Assembly (NCBI RefSeq): GCF_002873335.1
Contig: NZ_MCUW01000010.1
Coordinates: 1-64,000, forward strand
Source: Vibrio sp. 10N.286.49.B1
Lineage (GTDB): Bacteria > Pseudomonadota > Gammaproteobacteria > Enterobacterales > Vibrionaceae
Direction of reading: 5' to 3'
Length of the DNA stretch: 64,000 nt
The notes beneath the pieces were generated by a model. It was not told the origin of the DNA. It saw only the letters and a program-made list of their open reading frames with translations, and did not search any database. Of this stretch, positions 54,924-63,491 are shown piece by piece. Each line of letters begins with the position of its first letter. The stretch's first letter is position 1. A program made the translations under genes and the position numbers.

Positions 54924-55439
54924 ATGCTTTCAGAGATAGAGTTTCAACGTCAACTCGATGTAAAGAAGAAAGACATCGATAGCATCATTGATAAGTCTTT
55001 TGATCAAGTTAAGCTTCAGTTTTCGGAGCGGAAACGAAAAGAACTGACTCACAAAATTAAGGTGGAAGTGGCGGCTTACATTGTTAACAAGACGCCTTAT
55101 GTCGGTGGGTTGCTTAGCACTGCGGTCAAAACGTTATGTCACAACAAGACCCATGGTGAAATTCTTGATGAAGCGCTAGCGCTTTACAACCTAGCTGATA
55201 TTTATCTTAAAGAGATACATAGTGAGGTAACAGAACAGTCTTTCTTAAAGTTAGCGAAAGCCGACTTATATATACAACTTGCCGATGAATTAATGGAGAT
55301 TGTCGGGGGCGAAATACAAGGGTTTGTTGAGCCAGTACAGAGGCTACATAAACTAAAAAAACCAGTGGTTAAGCATTACTTGAAGTCGATACTCCCTCAA
55401 CCAGAAGAAATGGAGATGGACACTTTTAGCTCCAGGTAA
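54924..55439 (+). CDS. Unknown helical cytosolic protein
   Basis: The protein has 171 residues from ATG 54924, preceded by AAGGAG; a TTG at 54897 is unlikely. It has no signal peptide. It appears entirely alpha-helical and charged: DVKKKDIDSIIDKSFDQVKL and FSERKRKELTHKIKVEVAAY, then the short hydrophobic TPYVGGLLSTAVKTL, then helices resembling TPR-like packing (LDEALALYNLADIYLKEIH, FLKLAKADLYIQLADELMEI). I do not recognise a family. It is flanked by a long promoter region and a strong downstream hairpin, so it is probably a real, separately regulated gene. Confidence 0.7.
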   Translation: MLSEIEFQRQLDVKKKDIDSIIDKSFDQVKLQFSERKRKELTHKIKVEVAAYIVNKTPYVGGLLSTAVKTLCHNKTHGEILDEALALYNLADIYLKEIHSEVTEQSFLKLAKADLYIQLADELMEIVGGEIQGFVEPVQRLHKLKKPVVKHYLKSILPQPEEMEMDTFSSR

Positions 55440-55526
55440 ATACTTATCACGGTAGACAGTAGTCTTTGTTTTATTTGATTTGTTGAGGCATGTTGGATGG
55501 ATAATAGCGTTGCTTGTGTAATGAGC

Positions 55527-55562
55527 GGCCAGAGTAGACGTTGATAAATGTCTACTCTGGCC
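55527..55562. terminator. Strong hairpin between convergent genes
   Basis: The perfect 13-bp stem GGCCAGAGTAGAC / GTCTACTCTGGCC with a 10-nt loop separates the convergent genes at 55439 and 55571. There is no T-run on either side, so it is a terminator-like or RNA-protecting element. Confidence 0.55.
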
Positions 55563-55570
55563 GTCAATAA

Positions 55571-56761
55571 CTATAAGCGCTTCTTGAGCGTAAACATTTC
55601 GTAACCATACTCCCCAATGCATTGGTGAAACACTTCAATTTCTTTTGCAATATCACAGACTGCATCAGAGGCTTGTTTGTCTTCTGATAGGCTTTCAATA
55701 CGATGTTGTAGAGGTTGGTAGTAGTTTAGCCATGCTTCTCGGCTTAACGTAAAGTGATTCACCACCTCATAACCCGCCGCTGTCATTTGCGTTAAGCGCG
55801 TCTCAATCGTTTGAATATCGGGGTATTCATTTTGAAAAAACGATTTTGCCTCTTGCGTTGGAGTGTCGGTTAGCCACACCATATCGCTTATTACCAATAG
55901 TCCATCCTCTTCCAGTAATGGCTTCCATTGTGAGAGTGCTTTCGTCACGCCCATAATATACGCGCTGCCTTCAGACCAAATGAGGTCGAATTGCTTCTTT
56001 TCAAAAGGAAGCTCGGTCATGCTTGCACACACCGGTGTGATACGGGAAGAAAACGGGGTAGATTGCAAGCGAAGCTCGAGTCGAGAAAGCGCTGCGGGTT
56101 CGTTATCAACCGCCGTAATTTTTGCAGTACTGTTTTCTGCTAATATCGTGGTTGATAAACCTTTGCCACAGCCAATCTCTAAGATATTGCACGGACGGGT
56201 TGGCAGTTGATTGAGCGCTTTTAGGGTTTCATTTTCACTGCCTGGGCCCCAGCGTTCAAGTGTCTCAAAAACAGCCATAAAGTCGGCCATGTATTGTTCG
56301 TGTTCATTCATATTCTTTGATAACCATTTTAATCGCAGTGCTTCTTTTTCATTAAAGCCCTGCTTAATTAACCAATCTAAATGTGCATCGGGGGCGAGCT
56401 TATCGGTTTGTTCATGCCACGCTCGAGTGTCTCCCTCTCCTAACATGGCCGCGAGTAACTGACGAGACGCTTGTTTTTTTGCGATCTCTTCATCTAACGC
56501 TGAAAGCCGTTTCTGCAGCAAACTTCGGTCAATTTTGGCTTGTAGACAAGCCTTGCATTCACTAAGGGTTAGCCCGCCAGCTTGTAGTCGCTGAATTAAT
56601 CGTACTCGCTGCACATCGCTATCTTGGTAGACACGATAGCCATTGTCGAGTCGGCGTCCTTCAATTAGGTGCTGCTTTTCATAGTAGAGTAGCGCCGTGC
56701 GTGATAAGCCAACTTTGGCTGCTAGTTCTGAGATTCGATACACGTTAGAACTCCACATCAT
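55571..56761 (-). CDS. MerR-family regulator fused to a SAM-dependent methyltransferase
   Basis: This 396-residue fusion has a MerR winged helix-turn-helix at about 7-75 (YRISELAAKVGLSRTALLYY, DNGYRVYQDSDVQRVRLIQR). A dimerisation coiled coil to about 120 and a linker follow. A class I methyltransferase domain at about 160-330 has motif I NILEIGCGKGLSTTILAE, the acidic motif II ITAVDNEPAALSRLE and the post-I/IV region FDLIWSEGSAYIM. The acceptor is unknown. The architecture suggests that effector or substrate binding by the methyltransferase part controls DNA binding, or self-resistance. It is transcribed alone. Confidence 0.88.
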   Translation of the reverse strand: MMWSSNVYRISELAAKVGLSRTALLYYEKQHLIEGRRLDNGYRVYQDSDVQRVRLIQRLQAGGLTLSECKACLQAKIDRSLLQKRLSALDEEIAKKQASRQLLAAMLGEGDTRAWHEQTDKLAPDAHLDWLIKQGFNEKEALRLKWLSKNMNEHEQYMADFMAVFETLERWGPGSENETLKALNQLPTRPCNILEIGCGKGLSTTILAENSTAKITAVDNEPAALSRLELRLQSTPFSSRITPVCASMTELPFEKKQFDLIWSEGSAYIMGVTKALSQWKPLLEEDGLLVISDMVWLTDTPTQEAKSFFQNEYPDIQTIETRLTQMTAAGYEVVNHFTLSREAWLNYYQPLQHRIESLSEDKQASDAVCDIAKEIEVFHQCIGEYGYEMFTLKKRL

Positions 56762-57007
56762 TGATGTACAAAACAGACTGTAAACTATGAAGCTATAGAC
56801 AGGTCAATACTAAATTAGCGTTGTCTCGCAGGGTTGTCTAGGGGATGCTGTGAAAGAACGCGTGACTAAAGGTGTTATATTTGACCCTTAAGAATATTGT
56901 AGGAATGAACAGGGGTAATCACGGGAATGAAGCACTTACCCTTAAGGTGTGAGAAGATATTGGCTAAAGTTTGTCGGACACATATTGATTATTGAAGGAA
57001 GTAACAA

Positions 57008-57484
57008 GTGGAAGATATCTATTTTGCTGGAGGTTGCTTATGGGGCGTACAGGAGTTTATGCGTCACTTACCTGGCGTGATTACAACGCAAGCAGGGCGT
57101 GCTAATGGGAGTTCGGATACGACATGCGCGAACTATGACGGTTATGCGGAGTGTGTAAAGACTCAATTCGACCCAAAAATAGTGTCGGTAGAAACTCTCA
57201 TGGATTACTTTTTCGAGATTATTGATCCGTACAGCATCAATAAACAAGGTGAGGATGTAGGGATAAAATATCGAACGGGCATTTATAGCCTTCACGCGGA
57301 ACATTTGCTAAAGGTCACCGCTTATCTGCAAGCGAGAGAAGATGCGGATAAGATCGCGATAGAAGTCTTACCGTTGACCAATTATGTAAAAAGTGATGAT
57401 GAGCATCAAGATAGGCTTACGTTGCGACCTAACGATTACTGTCATATCCCTCAAAACATTCTGCATAAATATCGTAAAAATTAA
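57008..57484 (+). CDS. MsrA-like peptide-methionine (S)-S-oxide reductase
   Basis: The protein has 158 residues and starts at GTG 57008 with GAAGGAAG upstream. It has the PMSR signature GGCLWGVQEFMRHLPGV, with catalytic Cys near residue 10, although the usual GCFWG Phe is Leu. YAECVKTQFDP and DVGIKYRTGIYS are further conserved MsrA segments. It lacks the C-terminal resolving-Cys extension of E. coli MsrA. It reduces methionine sulfoxide in proteins; a divergent subfamily is likely. Confidence 0.85.
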   Translation: MEDIYFAGGCLWGVQEFMRHLPGVITTQAGRANGSSDTTCANYDGYAECVKTQFDPKIVSVETLMDYFFEIIDPYSINKQGEDVGIKYRTGIYSLHAEHLLKVTAYLQAREDADKIAIEVLPLTNYVKSDDEHQDRLTLRPNDYCHIPQNILHKYRKN

Positions 57485-57497
57485 CCGTTTCAATAAT

Positions 57498-57540
57498 GAA
57501 AGAACCAACGCCTATAGCGTTGATTCTTTCATTGTTTTAG
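57498..57540. terminator. Terminator between msrA-like and MFS genes
   Basis: The stem GAAAGAA-C-CAACGC / GCGTTG-A-TTCTTTC (one mismatch) with loop CTATA is followed by ATTGTTTT. It is usable in both directions. Confidence 0.75.
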
Positions 57541-57592
57541 AGCGAGTGATCATTGTCACTGCACAGACGTTTCGATTACGTTATTGGTGTGA

Positions 57593-58804
57593 TTACGGTT
57601 CTTTGTTTACGACGAGATTCTCCGTAACGAACGGACGGTGCCTGACTAGCACCCATAAGATCCCACCAGTAAGGCCAACCCCGAGCTGTATGAGTCCGAG
57701 ATTTTCAATTAAAGCTTCCGGTCGAATGGAGACAAGCATCATCCCTAAAGAACCACAAATCATCGCAAAAAATTGAATCAAGGCAACAGCTGAGCCCGTA
57801 TCATGGTCTTGTTGGTCAAGCATCAGGTTGGTTCCTGGTACTCGCATTGTAATGACCATCAAGGTTGCTGGTGCAGCGATACCCGCGAATACCCATGGTG
57901 ATGTAGCTCCAATTGTAATCGTGAGAACACCGGCAACCGCAAGCAATAAGAAACACATGGTAATGATTTTTTGGACCGAGATACGACGAGAAACCTTCAT
58001 ATAAATTGCAGGGCCAAAAGAGGCGCATAACGCGTTAAACGCAAAGGCATAACTAAACTCTTGCTCGCTTAGCCCAAACCCATTGATATAAATGTATGAT
58101 CCTGCCGCAAGGAACGCCATGAGTGCCATCGGTGTAACGGAAAAAATGGCAAGCAATACAATAAATCTTCGATTTTTTAGTACAACGCCCAATCTTCCCC
58201 ATGAACGCAGCATTGAACCGTCGTATTTAGTCTCTAATGTCTCTTTGTAGCAAAATGCCAGTACACAAGCGAAAGCACCAAACACCGCTAACGTGACAAA
58301 CATCATCCGCCATGATGCGACTTGCAATAAGAAGGCACCAATAACCGGAGCGACCATCGGTGCGATAATGACTAACGACATAATGGTTGCCATTATTTTT
58401 TCACGCTCACGCCCCTCATAAAGATCTTTTACAATAGCTGTGGCGACGACGGTAATGGCACTACCAGCAAAGGCTTGAAAGACTCGAGCGCCAATGAGTT
58501 GTTCAATATTACCAGCCATGGCACAAAAAATACTGGCGATCATATAGCCGCCTATCCCCGTCAATAACACGGGCTTACGACCAAATTTTTCGCTTAACGG
58601 ACCCCAAAAGAGTAAGCCGACAGCGTAGGTAACGAAATAGCTACTTAAAGTGAGGTTCACCATCGCTTGGTCGGTATTAAATATGCTGACCATCTGCGGT
58701 AGCGCAGGTAGGTACAAGTCAATAGTCAGAGGCGGAAAAGCACTGATGATGACGAGGAAAAATAACATACCGGTTTTACCCAATATAGGTTGTGTTTGTT
58801 TCAA
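57593..58804 (-). CDS. Bcr/CflA-family MFS drug exporter
   Basis: This 403-residue transporter has 12 TM helices. Bcr/CflA hallmarks are FPPLTIDLYLPALPQMVSIF in TM1, the MFS motif A in GPLSEKFGRKPVLLTGIGGY and IGARVFQAFAGSAITVVATA. The antiporter motif lies around TM5 (APMVAPVIGAFLL). It exports drugs or small metabolites with proton antiport. It follows the MarR-family gene on the same strand (75 bp gap), so it is probably repressed by it. Confidence 0.92.
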   Translation of the reverse strand: MKQTQPILGKTGMLFFLVIISAFPPLTIDLYLPALPQMVSIFNTDQAMVNLTLSSYFVTYAVGLLFWGPLSEKFGRKPVLLTGIGGYMIASIFCAMAGNIEQLIGARVFQAFAGSAITVVATAIVKDLYEGREREKIMATIMSLVIIAPMVAPVIGAFLLQVASWRMMFVTLAVFGAFACVLAFCYKETLETKYDGSMLRSWGRLGVVLKNRRFIVLLAIFSVTPMALMAFLAAGSYIYINGFGLSEQEFSYAFAFNALCASFGPAIYMKVSRRISVQKIITMCFLLLAVAGVLTITIGATSPWVFAGIAAPATLMVITMRVPGTNLMLDQQDHDTGSAVALIQFFAMICGSLGMMLVSIRPEALIENLGLIQLGVGLTGGILWVLVRHRPFVTENLVVNKEP

Positions 58805-58879
58805 GTGGTGACTCCTAATGATTCTTTATTGGCTTTATCGTAAGGGGAGATGTAACGACATCGTCGATGATGTCACGAG

Positions 58880-59308
58880 CTAGTAAGCCAAGTTATTGTT
58901 CACTCGTTTGAGCAGTACGCGCAGCGTTTCTGATTCATCGTCAGAGAAGCCAGTGAGCATCTCGTTGATCATTCCCATTTCTACGTCGTCTAATCGCTCA
59001 AGCAGCGTCGTACCTTTCTCACTCAGAGTGAGCTCAACAGAGCGCTTATCGCTGACACTTGCCTGTTTGATGATCAAATCCTGTCGATGCAGGCGTGCCA
59101 CGATACGCGCGATTTGTGCTTTATCACGATTCATCGACTCGACCAACATCTGTTGAGAGGCGCCCTCAAATTCTCGAATATCACTCATGGCTTTGTGTTC
59201 GAGCGGAGAGAATTCGACTTTTTGGCGAGTGACTTCAGCCACCATTTTTCCACGAGTCTTCATGCGAATTTCACGCAGCGTATGGTTTATTTCCCGATAG
59301 GTCGTCAT
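58880..59308 (-). CDS. MarR-family transcriptional regulator
   Basis: The protein has 142 residues from ATG 59308; the open frame continues to a TTG at 59371. The winged helix-turn-helix of the MarR fold is visible (EGASQQMLVESMNRDKAQIARIVARL, given here only for its position near residues 52-77; wing KQASVSDKRSVELTLSEKG). It should respond to phenolic or drug-like ligands and control the downstream MFS gene. The dyad GTTGA-TCGAG-TCAAC, about 50 bp upstream of its start, is a possible operator. Confidence 0.88.
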   Translation of the reverse strand: MTTYREINHTLREIRMKTRGKMVAEVTRQKVEFSPLEHKAMSDIREFEGASQQMLVESMNRDKAQIARIVARLHRQDLIIKQASVSDKRSVELTLSEKGTTLLERLDDVEMGMINEMLTGFSDDESETLRVLLKRVNNNLAY

Positions 59309-59357
59309 AGCGATTTCTGATATTTGGTTGTGTAAATCAACTATTATCTTAATTTTG

Positions 59358-59372
59358 GTTGATCGAGTCAAC
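59358..59372. promoter_or_regulatory. Candidate MarR operator
   Basis: GTTGA-TCGAG-TCAAC is a 5-bp dyad with a 5-bp centre between marR and the divergent phn transporter genes. It may also affect the latter. Confidence 0.4.
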
Positions 59373-59404
59373 TAATTGTTTGTGACGGATTCGTCTAGTA
59401 ACAA

Positions 59405-59448
59405 TGTTCACAATATGGTCACAAAATCATCGAAAAATCGTCAAACAG
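59405..59448 (+). promoter_or_regulatory. Candidate Pho-box array before the second phn transporter
   Basis: Four 11-bp units occur in a row: TGTTCAC-AATA, TGGTCAC-AAAA, TCATCGA-AAAA and TCGTCAA-ACAG. The 7+4 layout with (G)TCA cores and AT-rich spacers is that of PhoB half-sites. Individual matches are only moderate. Confidence 0.45.
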
Positions 59449-59498
59449 TTACGATGAAATACCAGTTAAATAAATCAAAGGTGATTCGGAGAAGAGTT

Positions 59499-60338
59499 AT
59501 GGCGATGATTGCGCCGGAACTGACCATTGTCAGTGAGACGAGTGACATAGTACAACCCAAACTTGGGCGAAAAGTACTTCAAACTCGAGCGCTTACCAAG
59601 TCCTATCAACAGGACAAAGTAGTTCTCGATGGTATTGACCTTGATTTGCATGCTGGTGAATTTGTTGCAATTGTTGGCCGATCCGGCGCAGGAAAATCCA
59701 CCTTATTACATACGTTAAATGGCACCATTTCGGCAAGCAGTGGTGAGATCCTTAATGTCCACAAAGACCAGTCGACGGATAATATTTTGTCGATGACACG
59801 TAAAGAACTACGTGAATGGCGCACTCACTGCGGCATGATCTTCCAAGATTTTTGTCTTGTTCCTCGCCTTGATGTCATTTCAAACGTGTTGCTTGGTCGT
59901 CTGAGCCACACCTCAACAATAAAATCTCTCTTCAAAGTCTTTAGTGATGAAGACCGAGCAGAAGCAATCCGTTTGTTGAAGTGGTTAAACATGTTGCCTT
60001 ATGCACTGCAACGCTCCGAAAATTTATCGGGTGGTCAACAGCAACGTGTGGCCATTTGCCGAGCGATGATGCAGAACCCCAAAATTTTACTGGCGGATGA
60101 GCCAGTTGCATCTCTCGATCCTAAAAACACAGTAAGAATTATGGAAGCGCTACAAAAAATCAGTACTGATGATATTGCAGTGATGGTGAACCTCCACTCG
60201 ATTGAATTGGTGCAGCAATATTGCACGCGAGTCATTGGTCTTGCAAAAGGGCGAGTGATTTATGACGGACACCCGTCCGGGCTGAATGATGAGGTTTTGC
60301 ACCAGTTATATGGTGATGAATTTGATCAGGTTGTTTAA
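59499..60338 (+). CDS. Phosphonate/phosphite-type ABC transporter ATPase (PhnC-like, second locus)
   Basis: The protein has 279 residues from ATG 59499, which has GGAG 7 bp upstream; the open frame reaches 59376. Walker A is [17 protein letters not shown], the signature is [15 protein letters not shown] and Walker B is [13 protein letters not shown]. The segment [20 protein letters not shown] is a PhnC-type insertion. First gene of a four-gene import operon separate from the C-P lyase locus; with no catabolic gene attached, its cargo may be phosphonate, phosphite or phosphate. Confidence 0.9.
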   Translation: MAMIAPELTIVSETSDIVQPKLGRKVLQTRALTKSYQQDKVVLDGIDLDLHAGEFVAIVGRSGAGKSTLLHTLNGTISASSGEILNVHKDQSTDNILSMTRKELREWRTHCGMIFQDFCLVPRLDVISNVLLGRLSHTSTIKSLFKVFSDEDRAEAIRLLKWLNMLPYALQRSENLSGGQQQRVAICRAMMQNPKILLADEPVASLDPKNTVRIMEALQKISTDDIAVMVNLHSIELVQQYCTRVIGLAKGRVIYDGHPSGLNDEVLHQLYGDEFDQVV

Positions 60339-60406
60339 TTAAACCCCCACAATCTTACTGGTAGGCAATCCTGTCACCAGTGGTCAGAATGAACAAGGAA
60401 GACATA

Positions 60407-61330
60407 ATGAAAAAACTATTATCAGTAAGCGGCATTATTGCAGCGGCACTTTCTTTTCACACGCAAGCGGCAGCACCAAGTGAGATCAATCTCGGGATTT
60501 TAGGGGGGCAAAATGCTTCGGATCAAATTGGTGATAACCAGTGTGTGGCGGAATTTCTATACAAGGAACTGGGCGTTAAGACCAATATTCGCAACTCCAC
60601 GGATTACAATGCGGTCATTCAAGGGTTATTGGGCAACAAGATTGATCTAGTGATGAACATGTCACCTAAATCTTATGCTGAGATCTACCTAAATGATCCC
60701 AATGCTGTTGATTTGGTAGGTATCACCGTTGATAACACCGATAATTCTCGTGGTTACCATTCGGTTATCTTGGTGAAAGAAGATAGCCCATACCAATCTA
60801 TTGAGGATTTAAAAGGCACGGCTTTCTCGTTTGCTGATCCTAATTCAACGTCTGGGTTCCTGATTCCAAACAACCAATTAGAGACCAATCTAGGTGGTAA
60901 CATGGATAACAGCTTCAATAATTTCTTTAAGTCGGTGAGCTTTTCTGGTGGCCATGAGCAGGATATTGTTGGCGTTCTGAATGGTCAGTTTGATGCTGCT
61001 GTAACATGGTCATCAATGGTGGGCGATGCGAAGCAGGGTTACACCGCCGGAGCGTTACTGCGCTACATAAATCATGACCCAGAATTGATGGACAAAATTC
61101 GAATTATTTGGGAATCCCCATTGATTGCAAATGGCCCGACGATTGTCAGCAACAAGCTTGACCCGGCGTTTAAAGAAGATTTAGTTGCTGCGGTCAAGAA
61201 ACTCGATAAAGAAGAAAATGAGTGTTTTAGTAAAGCGGCAGGTGGGCAGTTACATCTGGCCGATACCAGTGTAGACGAGTATCAGTCAATCATTGACTTG
61301 GTTAAAGCTACTAAGTTCGCTCAGAGATAG
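60407..61330 (+). CDS. Phosphonate/phosphite-type periplasmic binding protein (PhnD-like, second locus)
   Basis: The protein has 307 residues from ATG 60407, with AAGGA 7 bp upstream. Its signal peptide ends near QAA. The mature protein begins with SEINLGILGGQNASDQIGDN and carries the family signature [17 protein letters not shown], the phosphonate-contacting loop. The segment FSGGHEQDIVGVLNGQFDAA is also conserved. It has clearly diverged from the PhnD of the C-P lyase locus, for example with an internal Cys pair, so ligand preference probably differs. Confidence 0.9.
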   Translation: MKKLLSVSGIIAAALSFHTQAAAPSEINLGILGGQNASDQIGDNQCVAEFLYKELGVKTNIRNSTDYNAVIQGLLGNKIDLVMNMSPKSYAEIYLNDPNAVDLVGITVDNTDNSRGYHSVILVKEDSPYQSIEDLKGTAFSFADPNSTSGFLIPNNQLETNLGGNMDNSFNNFFKSVSFSGGHEQDIVGVLNGQFDAAVTWSSMVGDAKQGYTAGALLRYINHDPELMDKIRIIWESPLIANGPTIVSNKLDPAFKEDLVAAVKKLDKEENECFSKAAGGQLHLADTSVDEYQSIIDLVKATKFAQR

Positions 61331-61405
61331 TTGCTTTTCTTAGTAATGGCTAATCTATTTATAAGATCTGTATAGTCTCAAAGAGGTGATACTGACTTAG
61401 CAATC

Positions 61406-61435
61406 ATTTGCTTGTCTATCACTTGCTTGTCTATC
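61406..61435 (+). repeat. 15-bp tandem duplication before phnE1 of the second locus
   Basis: ATTTGCTTGTCTATC is followed at once by ACTTGCTTGTCTATC, differing at one base. It lies in the 166 bp gap between the binding-protein and first permease genes. Confidence 0.7.
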
Positions 61436-61496
61436 TATGGCGAGGGCAGGACCGATTGGGTTTTGAACTCGCTATCTCACTTTTTGGTTTAACATC

Positions 61497-62372
61497 ATGC
61501 CGTTTGAACAATACTATCAACAGGTTCGACGTAAACAAAAGATGGACGCTTTCATGTGGTCTGCCATGTTTATGGTTTTGTACCTCATTTCTGGGCACTT
61601 TGCTGAATTTAGTCTTCGCCAGATCGTTAATAATGCGCCTGCTTTCTTCGACTACATTTTGGATACGATTCCTCATCTTTCTTGGGATGTCCTTTTTGCG
61701 AGCCGCGATGACGCGGGCCATGCTGTACCGGGATCGCTTATTTACTGGGGGTATCGACTACCGATTCAGTTGCCTTTGCTTTGGGAGACCATCAATGTCG
61801 CCATTGCCGCTACCTTAATTTCCTCTTGTATTGCCATTATCTTAGCCTTTTTAGCCGCGAATAACGGCTATGCCCCTGCCCCTGTTCGAATGGCGGTACG
61901 AGCGTCGGTCGCTTTTCTACGGACGATGCCTGAACTCGCATGGGCGGTGATGTTTGTCATGGCTTATGGGGTTGGAACCTTTCCGGGTTTTGTTGCTTTG
62001 GCGCTGCATACCGTCGGCAGTCTCACGAAGCTATTCTATGAGTCGATTGAAACGGTATCCAACAAACCAACGAGAGGTCTTACTGCCGTCGGGGCTAGCC
62101 CATTACAACGTGTTAGATTTGCACTTTGGCCGCAAGTTAAGCCAATTGTTTTGTCTTATATTTTCCTTCGATTTGAGATTAACTTCCGCTCATCGACCAT
62201 CTTGGGTCTAGTTGGAGCGGGCGGTATTGGGCAAGAATTGATGACCAATATTAGTTTAGGGCGTCATGATCAAGTGAGTATGACGCTATTACTCATCATC
62301 CTCGTGGTGGCGATCATTGATATGCTATCTGGATCGCTTAGAAAGCGAGTGATCAGTGGGGACTTGAAATGA
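61497..62372 (+). CDS. Phosphonate-type ABC permease, first subunit (PhnE-like)
   Basis: This 291-residue inner-membrane permease has about six TM helices. The EAA-type loop (ESIETVSNKPTRGLTAVGAS followed by ALWPQVKPIVLSY) contacts the ATPase. NFRSSTILGLVGAGGIGQEL is the conserved C-terminal motif of PhnE. It overlaps the second permease gene by 4 bp, which suggests translational coupling and a heterodimeric channel. Confidence 0.9.
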   Translation: MPFEQYYQQVRRKQKMDAFMWSAMFMVLYLISGHFAEFSLRQIVNNAPAFFDYILDTIPHLSWDVLFASRDDAGHAVPGSLIYWGYRLPIQLPLLWETINVAIAATLISSCIAIILAFLAANNGYAPAPVRMAVRASVAFLRTMPELAWAVMFVMAYGVGTFPGFVALALHTVGSLTKLFYESIETVSNKPTRGLTAVGASPLQRVRFALWPQVKPIVLSYIFLRFEINFRSSTILGLVGAGGIGQELMTNISLGRHDQVSMTLLLIILVVAIIDMLSGSLRKRVISGDLK

Positions 62373-63241
62373 GCACGCAAGCATTGCAACAAATAAAGCA
62401 GGAGCACCAAGAAATATTCTCGACCCAGAAGCGGTATTTGCGTTTGGTCGTTTTTAGTGCCATCGCCGTCTTGGTCTATTATCTTACGTTTTTTTCATTT
62501 TTTGGCATTAGTGAGCAACAGCTCATTATGGGTAATAGCAAGATCAGCAGTTATTTTATGCATATGTTTGTTTGGCGAGATTTTTGGAACTGGCCATTTG
62601 CTTATTACTTCTCACAGATCGGTATTACGTTAGCGATTGTATTTGGTGGTACGTTGACGGCGTCCGTTGTCGCACTTCCTCTTTCTTTTCTGGCGGCACG
62701 TAACGTGATGACTGGACCATTCGGAGTGATTGCTATCATGATGAGGCGAATCTTTGATGTGTTACGTGGGGTCGACATGGCAATCTGGGGAATGATCTTT
62801 GTCCGTGCGGTAGGGTTAGGTCCACTTGCTGGTGTCATGGCCGTATTCGTTCAAGATTTAGGCTTATTCGGGAAGCTATTTGCAGAAAGCCATGAGGCGG
62901 CTGATCGAAAACCAACCCGAGGCCTAACATCATTGGGCGCCAATCAGATCCAAAAACATCGCTTTGCCATTTTTACTCAGTCGTTCCCGACGTTTTTGGC
63001 ATTAAGTCTGTATCAATTGGAATCGAATACGCGCTCGGCGGCTGTTTTAGGTTTTGTGGGAGCCGGGGGGATTGGTTTGGTGTACGCAGAAAATATGCGC
63101 CTGTGGAACTGGGATGTGGTGACGTTTATTACTTTGGTGCTAGTGGTCATTGTCATGGTCATGGATAAGGTGTCTAGTGTGCTTCGTCATAAATACATTA
63201 TTGGTGAGAATGTTCCATTGTTTGATCCTAAAATTGTTTGA
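62369..63241 (+). CDS. Phosphonate-type ABC permease, second subunit (PhnE-like)
   Basis: This 290-residue paralogue of the upstream permease has a longer N-terminal region before TM1. The EAA loop is ESHEAADRKPTRGLTSLGAN, and SNTRSAAVLGFVGAGGIGLV is the C-terminal PhnE motif. Two PhnE paralogues per ATPase are known in several phosphonate and phosphite transporters. It ends the operon; a terminator follows 64 bp later. Confidence 0.9.
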   Translation: MSTQALQQIKQEHQEIFSTQKRYLRLVVFSAIAVLVYYLTFFSFFGISEQQLIMGNSKISSYFMHMFVWRDFWNWPFAYYFSQIGITLAIVFGGTLTASVVALPLSFLAARNVMTGPFGVIAIMMRRIFDVLRGVDMAIWGMIFVRAVGLGPLAGVMAVFVQDLGLFGKLFAESHEAADRKPTRGLTSLGANQIQKHRFAIFTQSFPTFLALSLYQLESNTRSAAVLGFVGAGGIGLVYAENMRLWNWDVVTFITLVLVVIVMVMDKVSSVLRHKYIIGENVPLFDPKIV

Positions 63242-63304
63242 TCGAAAATGACTTGACCCCAAAGCTTACTAACCCTTAATAAATTTCATTTTTATCCTTC
63301 ATTC

Positions 63305-63342
63305 AGAGCAAGTCCCCTTTATTGGTGGCTTGCTCTTTTTTA
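63305..63342 (+). terminator. Terminator of the second phn operon
   Basis: The stem AGAGCAAG / CTTGCTCT, with partial inner pairing (TCC/GG), is followed by TTTTTTAT. Confidence 0.85.
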
Positions 63343-63439
63343 TGACCAATGACTTCTTATCCGCGTATCTCTACCCACCAGTGGGCTGGAGCCATTTGAA
63401 TGGCATGGTCGCGGGTTAACGTAGCGGTCATGCATTAAT

Positions 63440-63478
63440 TTGAACGGTCGTTCACAAATCACTTGAACAGTCGTTCAA
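63440..63478. promoter_or_regulatory. Twin TetR-type operators
   Basis: TTGAACGGTCGTTCA (63440-63454) and TTGAACAGTCGTTCAA (63463-63478) are two dyads of the GAAC-N-GTTC type, centred about 24 bp apart. They are typical of TetR-family operators. No tetR gene is in the window. Confidence 0.75.
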
Positions 63479-63491
63479 ATTTAATTATAGT
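63463..63491 (+). promoter_or_regulatory. Promoter of the CMD-family gene
   Basis: A -35 TTGAAC (63463-63468), a 17 bp spacer and a -10 TATAGT (63486-63491) form a promoter. The -35 box lies inside the right-hand operator, so repressor binding would block it. Confidence 0.65.

Noticed and set aside
59376..59498. 41-residue N-terminal extension of the second PhnC
   Set aside because: It lacks a ribosome-binding site, spans the Pho-like repeats and is not part of the ABC fold; ATG 59499 with GGAG is preferred.
62266..62276. ATGATCAAGTG in the second-locus permease gene, resembling an ori2 iteron
   Set aside because: It lies in coding sequence and lacks the GC 5' flank; TGATCA words also occur by chance at 59068, 54885 and 38517.
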